The notes under the pieces are model-generated. The model saw nothing but the letters and a program-made list of their open reading frames with translations. It was not told the DNA's origin and ran no database searches. DNA of 64,000 nucleotides from Bacteroidota bacterium (GTDB lineage Bacteria > Bacteroidota > Ignavibacteria > UBA10030 > SZUA-254). Positions within the stretch are counted from its first letter, which is position 1. Every line of letters begins with the position of its first letter. Made by a program: the position numbers and the translations under genes. Positions 24,812 through 32,926 of the stretch are shown here, in pieces. The DNA lies in contig DATDFQ010000049.1 of the NCBI GenBank assembly GCA_036522515.1, forward strand, positions 1 to 64,000, given 5' to 3'.

Positions 24812-26005
24812 TCAGTTCGATTCGACATTCTGGCGCGCGGTCCGGTAGGCGCCGGAACGCCTTCGCAACTCGTTCACATGCTCCACGACCCGCGCGACGA
24901 CGTACTCCACTTCTTCTTTGGTGGTGAAGCGGCCGAGCCCGAACCGGATCGCCGAGTGGAGGCGTTCCCCAGGAAGACGGAGCGCCTTCAGCACATGGGA
25001 CGGCTCCGGATCGGCTGTGCTGCAAGCCGACCCGGTCGACACCGCGACGTCTTTCATGCTCATCATCAGCGCATTGTCGTCGACGGAGAGGAAGCTGATG
25101 TTCAGGTTGTTCGGCAGCCGTTTCTCCGGGTGGCCGTTGAGGCAGACTCCCTCCAGTTGCGACGCGAGCGCATCCAGCATGCCGTCCCGCAGGGCCGAGA
25201 GCCGGGCGGATTCTTCGTGCAGCGAGGCCAGACAGAGTTCGACGGCCTTCGCCATCCCCACGATTCCGGGCACATTGAGAGTGCCGGATCGCATCCCCCG
25301 CTCATGCCCTCCGCCATCCATCTGGCTTACGAGCCTGATACGGGGAGTCGAGCTCCTGACGAATAACACCCCGATCCCCTTCGGCCCGTAGATCTTGTGG
25401 GAGGAACAGGAGAGAAGATCGATATGCTGATCCCTCACATGGAGGGGAATCTTTCCGATGGCCTGTGTCGCATCGGTGTGAAAGAGGATCCCCTGCTGGT
25501 GACAAATCTTTCCGATCTCGCCGATCTCCTGGATCGTCCCGATTTCGTTATTGGCGGCCATGACCGAAACGAGAATCGTCTTTGGCGTCAGGGCGCCTCG
25601 CAACTGTCCGAGGTCCACCACCCCCTGTCCGTCGACCGGAAGGCAGGTCACCCGGTACCCGAGTTTTTCGAGCTTCCTGCAGGAATCGAGCACGGAGCGA
25701 TGTTCGGTCTGAACCGTCACGATGTGGTCGCCTTTTTGTCTCAGCGCTTCGGCGGCACCCTTGAGAGCCAGATTGTTCGCCTCCGTCGCGCCAGCGGTGA
25801 AGATGATTTCCCCCGCATCTGCGCCGATCGATTTTGCGATCATGCTCCGGGAAGATTCTACCGCCTCTTCCGCGACCCATCCGAAGCGGTGCTGCCGGCT
25901 TGCCGGGTTTCCGAAGAGATCCGTGAAGTAGGGAAGCATTGCATCCAGAACGCGGGGATCGACCGGAGTGGTGGCGTGGTAGTCCATGTAGACGGGCAGC
26001 TTCAT
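24812..26005 (-). CDS. iscS: IscS/NifS-type cysteine desulfurase
   Basis: 397 residues from the ATG at 26005 (MKLPVYMDYHATTPVDPRV), which overlaps the Rrf2 gene stop (ATGA). The frame extends 34 residues further but only into the regulator gene. It is a group I desulfurase: PLP lysine in SCSSHKIYGPKGIG, and catalytic cysteine in STGSACSTADPEPSHVL with the extended loop of this group. It probably feeds sulfur to SUF, tRNA thiolation or both. A second desulfurase (sufS) is in the same operon. Confidence 0.94.
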   Translation of the reverse strand: MKLPVYMDYHATTPVDPRVLDAMLPYFTDLFGNPASRQHRFGWVAEEAVESSRSMIAKSIGADAGEIIFTAGATEANNLALKGAAEALRQKGDHIVTVQTEHRSVLDSCRKLEKLGYRVTCLPVDGQGVVDLGQLRGALTPKTILVSVMAANNEIGTIQEIGEIGKICHQQGILFHTDATQAIGKIPLHVRDQHIDLLSCSSHKIYGPKGIGVLFVRSSTPRIRLVSQMDGGGHERGMRSGTLNVPGIVGMAKAVELCLASLHEESARLSALRDGMLDALASQLEGVCLNGHPEKRLPNNLNISFLSVDDNALMMSMKDVAVSTGSACSTADPEPSHVLKALRLPGERLHSAIRFGLGRFTTKEEVEYVVARVVEHVNELRRRSGAYRTARQNVESN

Positions 26006-26412
26006 CAGACCATCTCCATAATCGTCAAATTCTCGAACACGCTGTTGATCCTGTTCTGAAGCTTCACGAGGGGGTCCTTGATGGTGCAGGTGTGGTGGAT
26101 GATGCAATCTTCGGGACCATCCGCTTCACACTGAATGATGGTCACCGTGGGCCTCTCCTCGATCGCATTAATGATCGCCGAGACCTTCAGTTCGCAGGGA
26201 TTCCGGGTGAGAATATATCCGCCGTGGACCCCCTGGTAGGAGGTGATATACCCCTTCCGAACCAGCTTTTGCATCACTTTCGCCAACAATTCGAACGGGA
26301 TCTGGTATGCATCCGCGATTTCTTTGGCGGTGTGGATCTGCCCCGGGGAACCGGCCGCGATGTGCCGGATCGCGATCAGACCGTATTCAACTTTCTTCGA
26401 CAGTTGAAACAT
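26005..26412 (-). CDS. Rrf2-family transcriptional regulator (IscR/SufR-like)
   Basis: 135 residues. The N-terminal winged helix (about residues 1-80) carries the pattern EYGLIAIRHIAA and QGVHGGYILTRNP. Residues about 100-120 hold two or three cysteines (IIQCEAD, EDCIIHHTC) able to bind an Fe-S cluster. As the first gene of the suf operon it probably senses Fe-S status and represses its own operon. A perfect 6+6 inverted repeat at 26427-26440 is a candidate operator. Confidence 0.92.
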   Translation of the reverse strand: MFQLSKKVEYGLIAIRHIAAGSPGQIHTAKEIADAYQIPFELLAKVMQKLVRKGYITSYQGVHGGYILTRNPCELKVSAIINAIEERPTVTIIQCEADGPEDCIIHHTCTIKDPLVKLQNRINSVFENLTIMEMV

Positions 26413-26426
26413 CTTCTCCTCGTGTA

Positions 26427-26440
26427 AATCCGACCGGATT
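26427..26440. promoter_or_regulatory. Candidate Rrf2 operator (inverted repeat AATCCG-N2-CGGATT)
   Basis: A perfect palindrome lying 15-28 bases before the ATG of the Rrf2-family gene, in the only gap between it and the divergent-side terminator. No other use for the palindrome is apparent. Its position over the presumed promoter fits repression. Confidence 0.45.
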
Positions 26441-26456
26441 AGTCTTGATTACAACC

Positions 26457-26486
26457 AAAAAAAGATTCCGAACACCGGAATCTTTA
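26457..26486 (-). terminator. Rho-independent terminator of the zinc-ribbon gene
   Basis: Minus strand: AAAGATTCCG, 5-base loop, CGGAATCTTT, then a run of eight T residues in total. It lies 50 bases beyond the stop of the gene ending at 26536 and isolates it from the suf operon. Confidence 0.85.
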
Positions 26487-26535
26487 CCTGACTATAAAAT
26501 AAGCAAAATAGACTGCGAAATCAAGCGCAGGAGAT

Positions 26536-26736
26536 TCAGTTCATGCTGATTTTCATCCGCTTGTTATCGGCAGTTGACGGGCCATGGAGGCTGACTTCCA
26601 CTTTATCAAGGTCGATGTGGACGACTTCCTCGCAATAGGCGCAGACCTTCGTCACCTGGCGGTCGAAGTTGATCGGATTTCCACAGCAGGGACAGCTGGT
26701 AATGACAATGCCAATGACTTTTGCTTTCTGCTTCAC
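26536..26736 (-). CDS. Small zinc-ribbon protein
   Basis: 66 residues from a GTG at 26736. The frame is open to a TTG at 26832, but that codon overlaps the -35 box of a good promoter (26805-26832), so the shorter start, with an AAGGA site nine bases upstream, is preferred. Two CxxC pairs (SCPCCGN and VCAYCEE) spaced by about 15 residues form a zinc ribbon, with a GIVITSCPCC lead-in. The function is unknown; such proteins often bind nucleic acid or other proteins. It is a single-gene transcript between bshA and the suf operon. Confidence 0.7.
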   Translation of the reverse strand: MKQKAKVIGIVITSCPCCGNPINFDRQVTKVCAYCEEVVHIDLDKVEVSLHGPSTADNKRMKISMN

Positions 26737-26804
26737 GATTCTCAATCCTTTCGCGTATGCTCGAAACCGTTGATTTTCAAGGATTTGGTAGGGTAGCGGG
26801 TTAC

Positions 26805-26832
26805 AATATAGTAACTTTTCCCCGAAAAGCAA
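26805..26832 (-). promoter_or_regulatory. Promoter of the zinc-ribbon gene
   Basis: Minus strand: TTGCTT, 16-bp spacer, TATATT. Predicted leader is about 60 bases to the GTG at 26736. It supports the shortened start of that gene. Confidence 0.5.
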
Positions 26833-26863
26833 TCCCCAACCGAAATTAAATTTTTTTCATAGC

Positions 26864-26892
26864 TTAGCTCTGACAGGACCCTTACATACTCT
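26864..26892 (+). promoter_or_regulatory. Possible bshA promoter
   Basis: TTAGCT, 17-bp spacer, TACTCT, in the gap before bshA. The matches to consensus are moderate and there is no other good candidate on the plus strand here. The predicted leader is about 77 bases. Confidence 0.3.
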
Positions 26893-26975
26893 AACACCGG
26901 TTGCCTTCCGATCGTTCAGTCAGCTCCCCCCGGTTGTGTTTGTGCCCTTTTCTGAGTAACTTTAGCCGAGGTTTT

Positions 26976-28115
26976 ATGAATATCGGCATATCTTGCTACC
27001 CTACATATGGCGGAAGCGGCGTCATCGCGGCAGAGCTCGGGAAAGCCCTGGCTCAGCGGGGCCATAAGATCCATTTTATCAGTTATGCGGTCCCGATACG
27101 GCTCGACGGATTTGTGGGGAATATCCTCTACCACGAGGTCGAAATTTCCACATATCCGCTCTTCGATTTCCCCCTCTACACCCCCGCTCTGGCGAGCAAA
27201 ATCGTCGAAGTTGCGAAATTCGAAAAACTGGACATCGTCCATGCGCACTATGCCATCCCGCATGCGATCAGCGCCTATCTCGCGAAACAGATCCTGGGGG
27301 CCACCGGCCCGAAGATCGTTACCACGCTTCACGGCACCGATATCACGCTGGTCGGGCTCGAACCGAGCTACCTCCCCGTGATGAAATTCAGCATCGAGAA
27401 GAGCGATGGCGTCACCGCCGTCTCCCGCTCGCTCAAGGAGAAGACCCTCACGAACTACCATATCGACAAAGAGATCCAGGTCATACCGAATTTTGTCGAT
27501 ACCGAGAAATATCGCCGGATCGATGCCGCCAAGGTCCGGAAAGCCCTCGCCCCGTCAGGGGAAAAGGTGGTCGTCCATGTCTCCAACTTCAGGATGGTCA
27601 AGAGGGTGCAGGACGTCGTACGGATTTTCGAAATCGTCCGCCGGAAGATCCCGGCAAAGTTGCTCCTGGTCGGAGACGGGCCCGACCGGTCGAGTTGCGA
27701 GCAACTCGTGCGCGAGCTCGGGCTTGTCGAAGATGTGCGGTTCCTGGGCAAACAGATCGAGCTGGTCGAACTCCTCTCCGCTTCAGACCTGTTTCTCATT
27801 CCCAGCCAGTCCGAGAGTTTCGGACTCTCCGCGCTTGAGGCGATGGCCTGCGAACTGCCGGTCGTCGGATCGAGCGTCGGCGGGCTTCCCGAGCTCATCG
27901 TCCATGGCGAGACCGGCTACATCGCCGAAATCGGGGATGTTGAGCGCATGGCAAAGTATGCGATCGAGCTTCTCACAAACGATGCAAGGTACAAGATCTT
28001 CTCCTCGGCAAGCCGGCGCAGAGCAGTCGACACATTCAGGGCGGAAAAGATCATCGACCAGTACGAATCTTACTACGAGCAGGTTCTTGCCGAGAAATCC
28101 GCTCTCGTTCTTTAA
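26976..28115 (+). CDS. bshA: N-acetyl-alpha-D-glucosaminyl L-malate synthase
   Basis: 379 residues from the ATG at 26976, preceded by GAGG at good spacing; the frame is open 25 residues upstream without family similarity. A GT4-type glycosyltransferase of the BshA subfamily: MNIGISCYPTYGGSGVIAAELG at the N terminus, HAHYAIPHA, and the donor-site motif SQSESFGLSALEAMACELPVV. It makes GlcNAc-malate, the first step of bacillithiol synthesis. bshB and bshC are not in the window. Confidence 0.92.
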   Translation: MNIGISCYPTYGGSGVIAAELGKALAQRGHKIHFISYAVPIRLDGFVGNILYHEVEISTYPLFDFPLYTPALASKIVEVAKFEKLDIVHAHYAIPHAISAYLAKQILGATGPKIVTTLHGTDITLVGLEPSYLPVMKFSIEKSDGVTAVSRSLKEKTLTNYHIDKEIQVIPNFVDTEKYRRIDAAKVRKALAPSGEKVVVHVSNFRMVKRVQDVVRIFEIVRRKIPAKLLLVGDGPDRSSCEQLVRELGLVEDVRFLGKQIELVELLSASDLFLIPSQSESFGLSALEAMACELPVVGSSVGGLPELIVHGETGYIAEIGDVERMAKYAIELLTNDARYKIFSSASRRRAVDTFRAEKIIDQYESYYEQVLAEKSALVL

Positions 28116-29538
28116 CCACCCCCGGGTTGCGGGCGGGGCATGCGCCGCCCCTGCGACATCTATTATCCGGTTCAGTACCGCCGTCCTCTTCACCCTCACG
28201 TTTTCGACTTCCTTCGCGCGCACAGAGCCTCTGGGGGAGCCTCCGGGGCAGCAGCCGGGACGAAACCCGACAGTCGAACGGATCGTTTCGGAGATTTCCG
28301 CCGACACTCTCCGCGCGACCATCGACCGCCTCGTGGGGTTCAAGACACGCCACACTCTCTCCGATACGACGAGCGATTCCCGAGGCATCGGTGCGGCGCG
28401 CCGCTGGATCAAGGGGGAGTTCCTTCGTCATGCGGGGGCGAGCCACGGGCGCATGACGGTGGAATTCCAGGAGTCGATCGCCCCCCTTTCCAGGCGTGTT
28501 CCCCGTCCGGTGAACATCGTGAATGTGATCGCGACTCTCCGGCCCGCCGTTTCGCAGGCCCCGGAAAGGATTTTTCTCATTTCAGGCCACTACGATTCCC
28601 GGATCAGCGACGCGCTCGATTCAACGGGCGAGGCGCCGGGTGCGGACGACGACGGCAGCGGCACCGCTCTGGTCCTCGAACTCGCCAGGGTCATGAGCAA
28701 GTATCAATTCAGGGCAACGATCGTCTTCGCCGCGTTCGCGGGCGAGGAACAGGGCCTGCTCGGCTCGACCGAGGCGGCAAGGGCCGCCTCATCGGGCGGA
28801 TGGCGGCTCGAAGGTGTCCTGAATAACGACATCGTCGGAAGCAGCCGGGGAGGAGACGGAAGGATTGAGAGCACGTCGGTCCGGATTTTTTCGGAGGCCT
28901 ACAGCCCGGCCGATACGGGTGCGGCGTTCCGCCGGCGGAATCAGCTCGGCCTGGAAAATGACGGCGGGTCGCGGGCGCTCGCGCGGTATGTCAAGGAGAC
29001 AGGGGAACTTTTTGTCCCGAATTTTGCGGTCACGATGATCTACCGGGGGGACCGTTTTCTCCGCGGCGGAGACCATTCGTCCTTCCATGCACGGGGATTT
29101 CCCGCCGTCCGGTTGACCGAATCGGCCGAGAATTTCGATCATCAGCACCAGAACGTACGGTCGGAGAGGGACCGTGCCTACGGCGATCTGCCCGAATTTG
29201 TCGACGCGGGATATTGCGCACGCGTGGCCAGGGTGAACGCCGCCGCGCTCGCCTCCCTCGCGCTTGCGCCCTCCGCTCCCGACAGTGTTGAGATGGTGAC
29301 ACGCGACCTCGGGTACGACACCCAATTGCGATGGCGAAGGAACAGGGAACCGGACCTCGCCGGCTATGCGATCCGGTACCGGGAGACCACCGCCCCCGTC
29401 TGGCAACACAGCCTGTTCACGAAGGACACCACCGCCCTCCTGCCGGTTTCAAAAGACGATTTCATCTTCGGAGTCCAGTCGGTGGACGCCGGTGGAAACC
29501 AGAGTATTGTCGTCACCCCGCGCCCGGCCAACCGTTGA
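28087..29538 (+). CDS. Exported M28-family zinc peptidase with C-terminal beta domain
   Basis: About 483 residues. A hydrophobic signal segment (FSTAVLFTLTFSTSFA) precedes the peptidase domain. Zinc and catalytic residues appear in SGHYDSR, GADDDGSGTALVLELAR and FAAFAGEEQGLLGS, with HSSFHARGFPAVRL near the end of the domain. A fibronectin-III-like tail (about residues 405-480) follows. No ATG or GTG is in frame near the signal peptide. I used a TTG at 28087, which overlaps the end of bshA by 29 bases; an ATT at 28162 is another possibility. Likely an aminopeptidase of the periplasm or surface. Confidence 0.8.
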   Translation: MPRNPLSFFNHPRVAGGACAAPATSIIRFSTAVLFTLTFSTSFARTEPLGEPPGQQPGRNPTVERIVSEISADTLRATIDRLVGFKTRHTLSDTTSDSRGIGAARRWIKGEFLRHAGASHGRMTVEFQESIAPLSRRVPRPVNIVNVIATLRPAVSQAPERIFLISGHYDSRISDALDSTGEAPGADDDGSGTALVLELARVMSKYQFRATIVFAAFAGEEQGLLGSTEAARAASSGGWRLEGVLNNDIVGSSRGGDGRIESTSVRIFSEAYSPADTGAAFRRRNQLGLENDGGSRALARYVKETGELFVPNFAVTMIYRGDRFLRGGDHSSFHARGFPAVRLTESAENFDHQHQNVRSERDRAYGDLPEFVDAGYCARVARVNAAALASLALAPSAPDSVEMVTRDLGYDTQLRWRRNREPDLAGYAIRYRETTAPVWQHSLFTKDTTALLPVSKDDFIFGVQSVDAGGNQSIVVTPRPANR

Positions 29539-29604
29539 ACCCCCGGCGCGAGAGCGGGATGGGACGGGGTTTCATCCTGATATTGTCATCCTGGGTCCTC
29601 CCAT

Positions 29605-29682
29605 GTCATCCTGAGCGAAGCGAAGGATCTTCCCGGCCGAACGAACGGGATCCTTCGGTCGCTACGCTCCCTCAGGATGACA
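29605..29682. repeat. Family B palindromic repeat, copy 2
   Basis: Left arm GTCATCCTGAGCGAAGCG, right arm CGCTCCCTCAGGATGAC, with an inner pair AAGGATCTTCC/GGGATCCTTCG. A broken extra left arm (GTCATCCTGGG) lies just before it at 29585. It lies between the M28 gene and the transporter operon; with its flanks it accounts for most of the 280-base gap. Confidence 0.8.
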
Positions 29683-29723
29683 AGTTCGCCCGGATTGAGG
29701 CACGACGCGCGATGGGGGATGTT

Positions 29724-29751
29724 TTGATTCGAATGGATTTTTTACTATACT
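29724..29751 (+). promoter_or_regulatory. Promoter of the branched-chain amino-acid transporter operon
   Basis: TTGATT, 16-bp spacer, TATACT, with a leader of about 60 bases to the ATG at 29819. It lies directly after a family B repeat. Confidence 0.5.
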
Positions 29752-29818
29752 TTCCGAATTGTTCCGGTCCCGGTCGGCTCACGATTGAATCACGACTTTC
29801 TTGAAAAGGAGTATCTCC

Positions 29819-31006
29819 ATGCGTCCATTGTTCAGGCTCGGTAGCGCCACTCTCCCGCCGGCATCCCTCCGGTTCATGTTCCTCTTAGCGGCGGCGGTCG
29901 CCCTTGTGGGGATTCCCGCTTTGCCCGGATGCGGCGGAGGCGGAGGCGACCAGGAGATCCGGATCGGCGAGTATTCCTCGCTCACCGGCACCGCGGCGAC
30001 ATTCGGAACATCGACGGACAAGGGGGCGAAGCTCGTCGTCGAGGAGACGAACGCGGCAGGCGGGGTGCTCGGCAAACAGATCAAGCTGATTGTGGAAGAC
30101 GACCAATCGAAACCCGAAGAGGCGGCGACGGTCGTGACCAAGCTGATCACACGGGACGGCGTCAAGGCCGTCGTCGGTGAAGTCGCTTCCAGCCGGAGCC
30201 TGGCGGCGGCTCCGATCTGCCAGTCGAACGGCGTGCCGATGGTCTCTCCCTCCTCCACCAATCCGAAAGTCACCCAGGTCGGGGATTACATTTTCCGTTG
30301 CTGTTTCATCGACGAATTCCAGGGAGATGTCATCGCCCGGTTTGTCAGCGGCAGCATGAAGATGAAAAAGGCGGCGATTCTGAAAGATGTGAAAAACGAG
30401 TACAGCGTCGGTCTCGCGCAGTATTTTACCAAGAGTTTTACCAACATGGGCGGCGAGGTCGTGGCCGAACAGGCCTATAGCGAAGGGGACGCCGATTTCA
30501 AGGCGCAGCTGACGGCCCTCAAGGCCGCTAAACCCGATATCATCGTCGTGCCGGGTTACTACAACGAAGCTGCTCTGATCGTCAAGCAGGCGCGTGAACT
30601 GAATATCACCGTGCCGTTCATGGGAGGGGACGGGTGGGACTCCGCGAAGCTGCTCGAGATCGGCGGGGCGGCGATGGAAGGGACGTTCTATGCCAACCAT
30701 TACAGCACCGAAGATACACGCGAGGTTGTCCAGAATTTTGTGAAGAAATTCCGCGCCAAGTACAACGAAACTCCCGATGCCATTGCCGCGCTCAGCTACG
30801 ACGCGGCTAGGATCCTGATCGAGGCGATCCGGCGCGCCGGGACGACCGACGGCCCCAAACTGCGCGATGCGATCGCCGCGACCAAGGACTACGACGGAGT
30901 CACCGGAACGATTACGCTGAACAGCGAGCGCAATGCGACGAAATCGGCCGTCATCCTGACGATCAAGGACGGCAAGCTGGTCCTCAAAGAGACGATCCGG
31001 CCCTGA
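29819..31006 (+). CDS. livJ: Branched-chain amino-acid ABC transporter, substrate-binding lipoprotein
   Basis: 395 residues from the ATG at 29819, chosen for its AAAAGGAG ribosome site; a TTG six codons upstream is less likely. The lipoprotein signal ends at LPGC (cysteine near residue 38), so the protein is anchored to a membrane in the periplasm. The periplasmic-binding type I fold is seen in IGEYSSLTGTAATFG, VVGEVASSRSLAAAPIC, and MVSPSSTNPKVTQ. It probably binds leucine/isoleucine/valine or related amino acids; the exact ligand is unknown. First gene of a five-gene operon. Confidence 0.9.
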   Translation: MRPLFRLGSATLPPASLRFMFLLAAAVALVGIPALPGCGGGGGDQEIRIGEYSSLTGTAATFGTSTDKGAKLVVEETNAAGGVLGKQIKLIVEDDQSKPEEAATVVTKLITRDGVKAVVGEVASSRSLAAAPICQSNGVPMVSPSSTNPKVTQVGDYIFRCCFIDEFQGDVIARFVSGSMKMKKAAILKDVKNEYSVGLAQYFTKSFTNMGGEVVAEQAYSEGDADFKAQLTALKAAKPDIIVVPGYYNEAALIVKQARELNITVPFMGGDGWDSAKLLEIGGAAMEGTFYANHYSTEDTREVVQNFVKKFRAKYNETPDAIAALSYDAARILIEAIRRAGTTDGPKLRDAIAATKDYDGVTGTITLNSERNATKSAVILTIKDGKLVLKETIRP

Positions 31007-31043
31007 CCATCCGACTCCGTAACGATCACCGTTCCCGGCGCGC

Positions 31044-31949
31044 ATGAGCGAACTGCTCCAGCAGGTCATCAACGGCATTTCCCTCGGCAGCATCTATGCG
31101 CTTATCGCACTCGGCTACACGATGGTCTATGGGGTGTTGCGCTTCATCAATTTCGCGCACGGCGACGTCTTCATGGTGGGCGCGTTCGTAGGGTATTACG
31201 CCGCCCCCCACATCATCCCCCTCGTAGGGGGTTCGCTTTTTCTGGCCGGGCCGCTCACCCTTCTTCTCGCCATGCTCGTCTGCTCGATCCTCGGAGTCAC
31301 GATCGAAAAACTGGCGTATAAGCCTCTCCGGTTCAGGCCGAAGCTCACCATCCTGATCACGGCCATCGGCGTGTCGCTCTTTCTCGAGTTCGGCGGGCAG
31401 CTCGTGTTCGGACCGGATCCAAAATCATTCCCCACCCTCCTCCCCTCGACGGTGCTCATTAATACGCCGAACCTCGTCCTGAACTCGACTCCCGTGATCG
31501 TGATCGGAACGGCGGTCGTTCTCATGATCCTCCTCCGGTTTGTCGTGCAAAAAACAAGGATGGGGACCGCGATGCGGGCGGTCTCCTACAACCAGACCGC
31601 GGCAAGCCTGATGGGAATCAATATCAGCACGGTAATTTCCTTCACGTTCATGCTGGGATCGAGTCTCGCCGCTGCGGCGGGAATCCTCTGCGGGAGCCTC
31701 TACCCGAGCATCAATCCCCTCATGGGAGTCTTTCCCGGACTCAAGGCGTTTATCGCCGCCGTCCTCGGGGGGATCGGCAATATCCCGGGCGCAGCCCTGG
31801 GTGGATTCATCATCGGGCTGCTTGAGACATTCGTGACCGGATACCTCTCCCCCACCTACAGGGACGCGATCGCGTTCGGGATCCTCATCCTGATTCTTCT
31901 CTTCAGGCCTTCAGGCATCTTCGGCCGGTACGAAGCCGAAAAGGTCTGA
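31044..31949 (+). CDS. livH: Branched-chain amino-acid ABC transporter permease LivH
   Basis: 301 residues, about eight transmembrane helices. Typical segments: ISLGSIYALIALGYTMVYGVL, INFAHGDVFMVGAF, and C-terminal GGIGNIPGAALGGFIIGLLET. It forms the membrane channel together with LivM. It ends two bases before livM. Confidence 0.93.
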   Translation: MSELLQQVINGISLGSIYALIALGYTMVYGVLRFINFAHGDVFMVGAFVGYYAAPHIIPLVGGSLFLAGPLTLLLAMLVCSILGVTIEKLAYKPLRFRPKLTILITAIGVSLFLEFGGQLVFGPDPKSFPTLLPSTVLINTPNLVLNSTPVIVIGTAVVLMILLRFVVQKTRMGTAMRAVSYNQTAASLMGINISTVISFTFMLGSSLAAAAGILCGSLYPSINPLMGVFPGLKAFIAAVLGGIGNIPGAALGGFIIGLLETFVTGYLSPTYRDAIAFGILILILLFRPSGIFGRYEAEKV

Positions 31950-31951
31950 CG

Positions 31952-32914
31952 ATGAAAGACCATTCGACGAAGGCGCTGCTTCTCGGTGCGATAGTCCTCA
32001 GCTTCATCATTTCGCTCTACCAGTCCCAGATCAACCCCTATTTCCTGCAGATCATCGTTTACATCGGCATCAATATCATCCTTGCCACGAGCCTCAACCT
32101 TATCAACGGATTCACGGGACAGTTTTCACTCGGACACGCCGGGTTCATGGCGATCGGGGGGTACACGGCCGCGCTCATCTCGACGACGCTCGGCGCCTCC
32201 CCCGGGGAGGGCGCAAGCCTGGCGATTCTGCCGCTCGCGCTGATCGCAGGCGGTGTGACGGCTGCCCTCGCCGGATTGACGGTCGGAATCCCGAGCCTTC
32301 GGCTCCGCGGCGATTATCTCGCCATCACGACGCTCGGCTTCGGGGAGATCATCCGCGTCGTCATTCAAAATCTTGATTTCCTGGGGGGCGCCCGGGGGTT
32401 CACGGGGATCCCGAAACTGAGTAATTTTTTCTGGGTCTACGGCGGAGTCGCCCTGGTGGTCTTCATCATTTCAAACCTGGTGAATTCCTCCTACGGGAAG
32501 GGGTTCCTCGCGGTCCGGGACGACGAAATCGCCGCGCAGGCGATGGGGATCAACACCACAAAGTACAAGGTGATCGCCTTCGTCACCGGGGCGTTTTTCG
32601 CGGGGATCGCCGGCGGCCTCTACGCCCACTTCGTTTCCTACATCAATCCCCAGCAGTTCAGTTTCCTCCGTTCGATCGAAATCGTCGTGATGGTGATCGT
32701 CGGGGGAATGGGCAACACCATCGGCGTGATCATCGCCGCAGTCCTGCTGACAATCCTTCCGGAAGCCCTCCGCTCCATCGCGGAGTACCGGATGGTGATT
32801 TATTCCCTTTCCCTGATCATCATCATGATCACCCGGCCGCAGGGGCTCTTCGGGAAGCGCCTTTCCCTGAAGAACCTGGTCCGGCGGTTCCGGAAGAGGA
32901 CCGTTCCCGCGTAA
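31952..32914 (+). CDS. livM: Branched-chain amino-acid ABC transporter permease LivM
   Basis: 320 residues, multi-spanning. Typical segments: LNLINGFTGQFSLGHAGFM, RGDYLAITTLGFGEIIR, and VIVGGMGNTIGVIIAA. The end is basic (KNLVRRFRKRTVPA), as expected for a cytoplasmic tail. Partner of LivH. Confidence 0.93.
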   Translation: MKDHSTKALLLGAIVLSFIISLYQSQINPYFLQIIVYIGINIILATSLNLINGFTGQFSLGHAGFMAIGGYTAALISTTLGASPGEGASLAILPLALIAGGVTAALAGLTVGIPSLRLRGDYLAITTLGFGEIIRVVIQNLDFLGGARGFTGIPKLSNFFWVYGGVALVVFIISNLVNSSYGKGFLAVRDDEIAAQAMGINTTKYKVIAFVTGAFFAGIAGGLYAHFVSYINPQQFSFLRSIEIVVMVIVGGMGNTIGVIIAAVLLTILPEALRSIAEYRMVIYSLSLIIIMITRPQGLFGKRLSLKNLVRRFRKRTVPA

Positions 32915-32926
32915 CGATGGCTCCGG

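Noticed and set aside
27406-28086. Upstream extension of the M28 frame across bshA
   Set aside because: The bshA frame is clearly coding here; the M28 frame is just open by chance in GC-rich DNA. Only the part from about 28087 is plausible.
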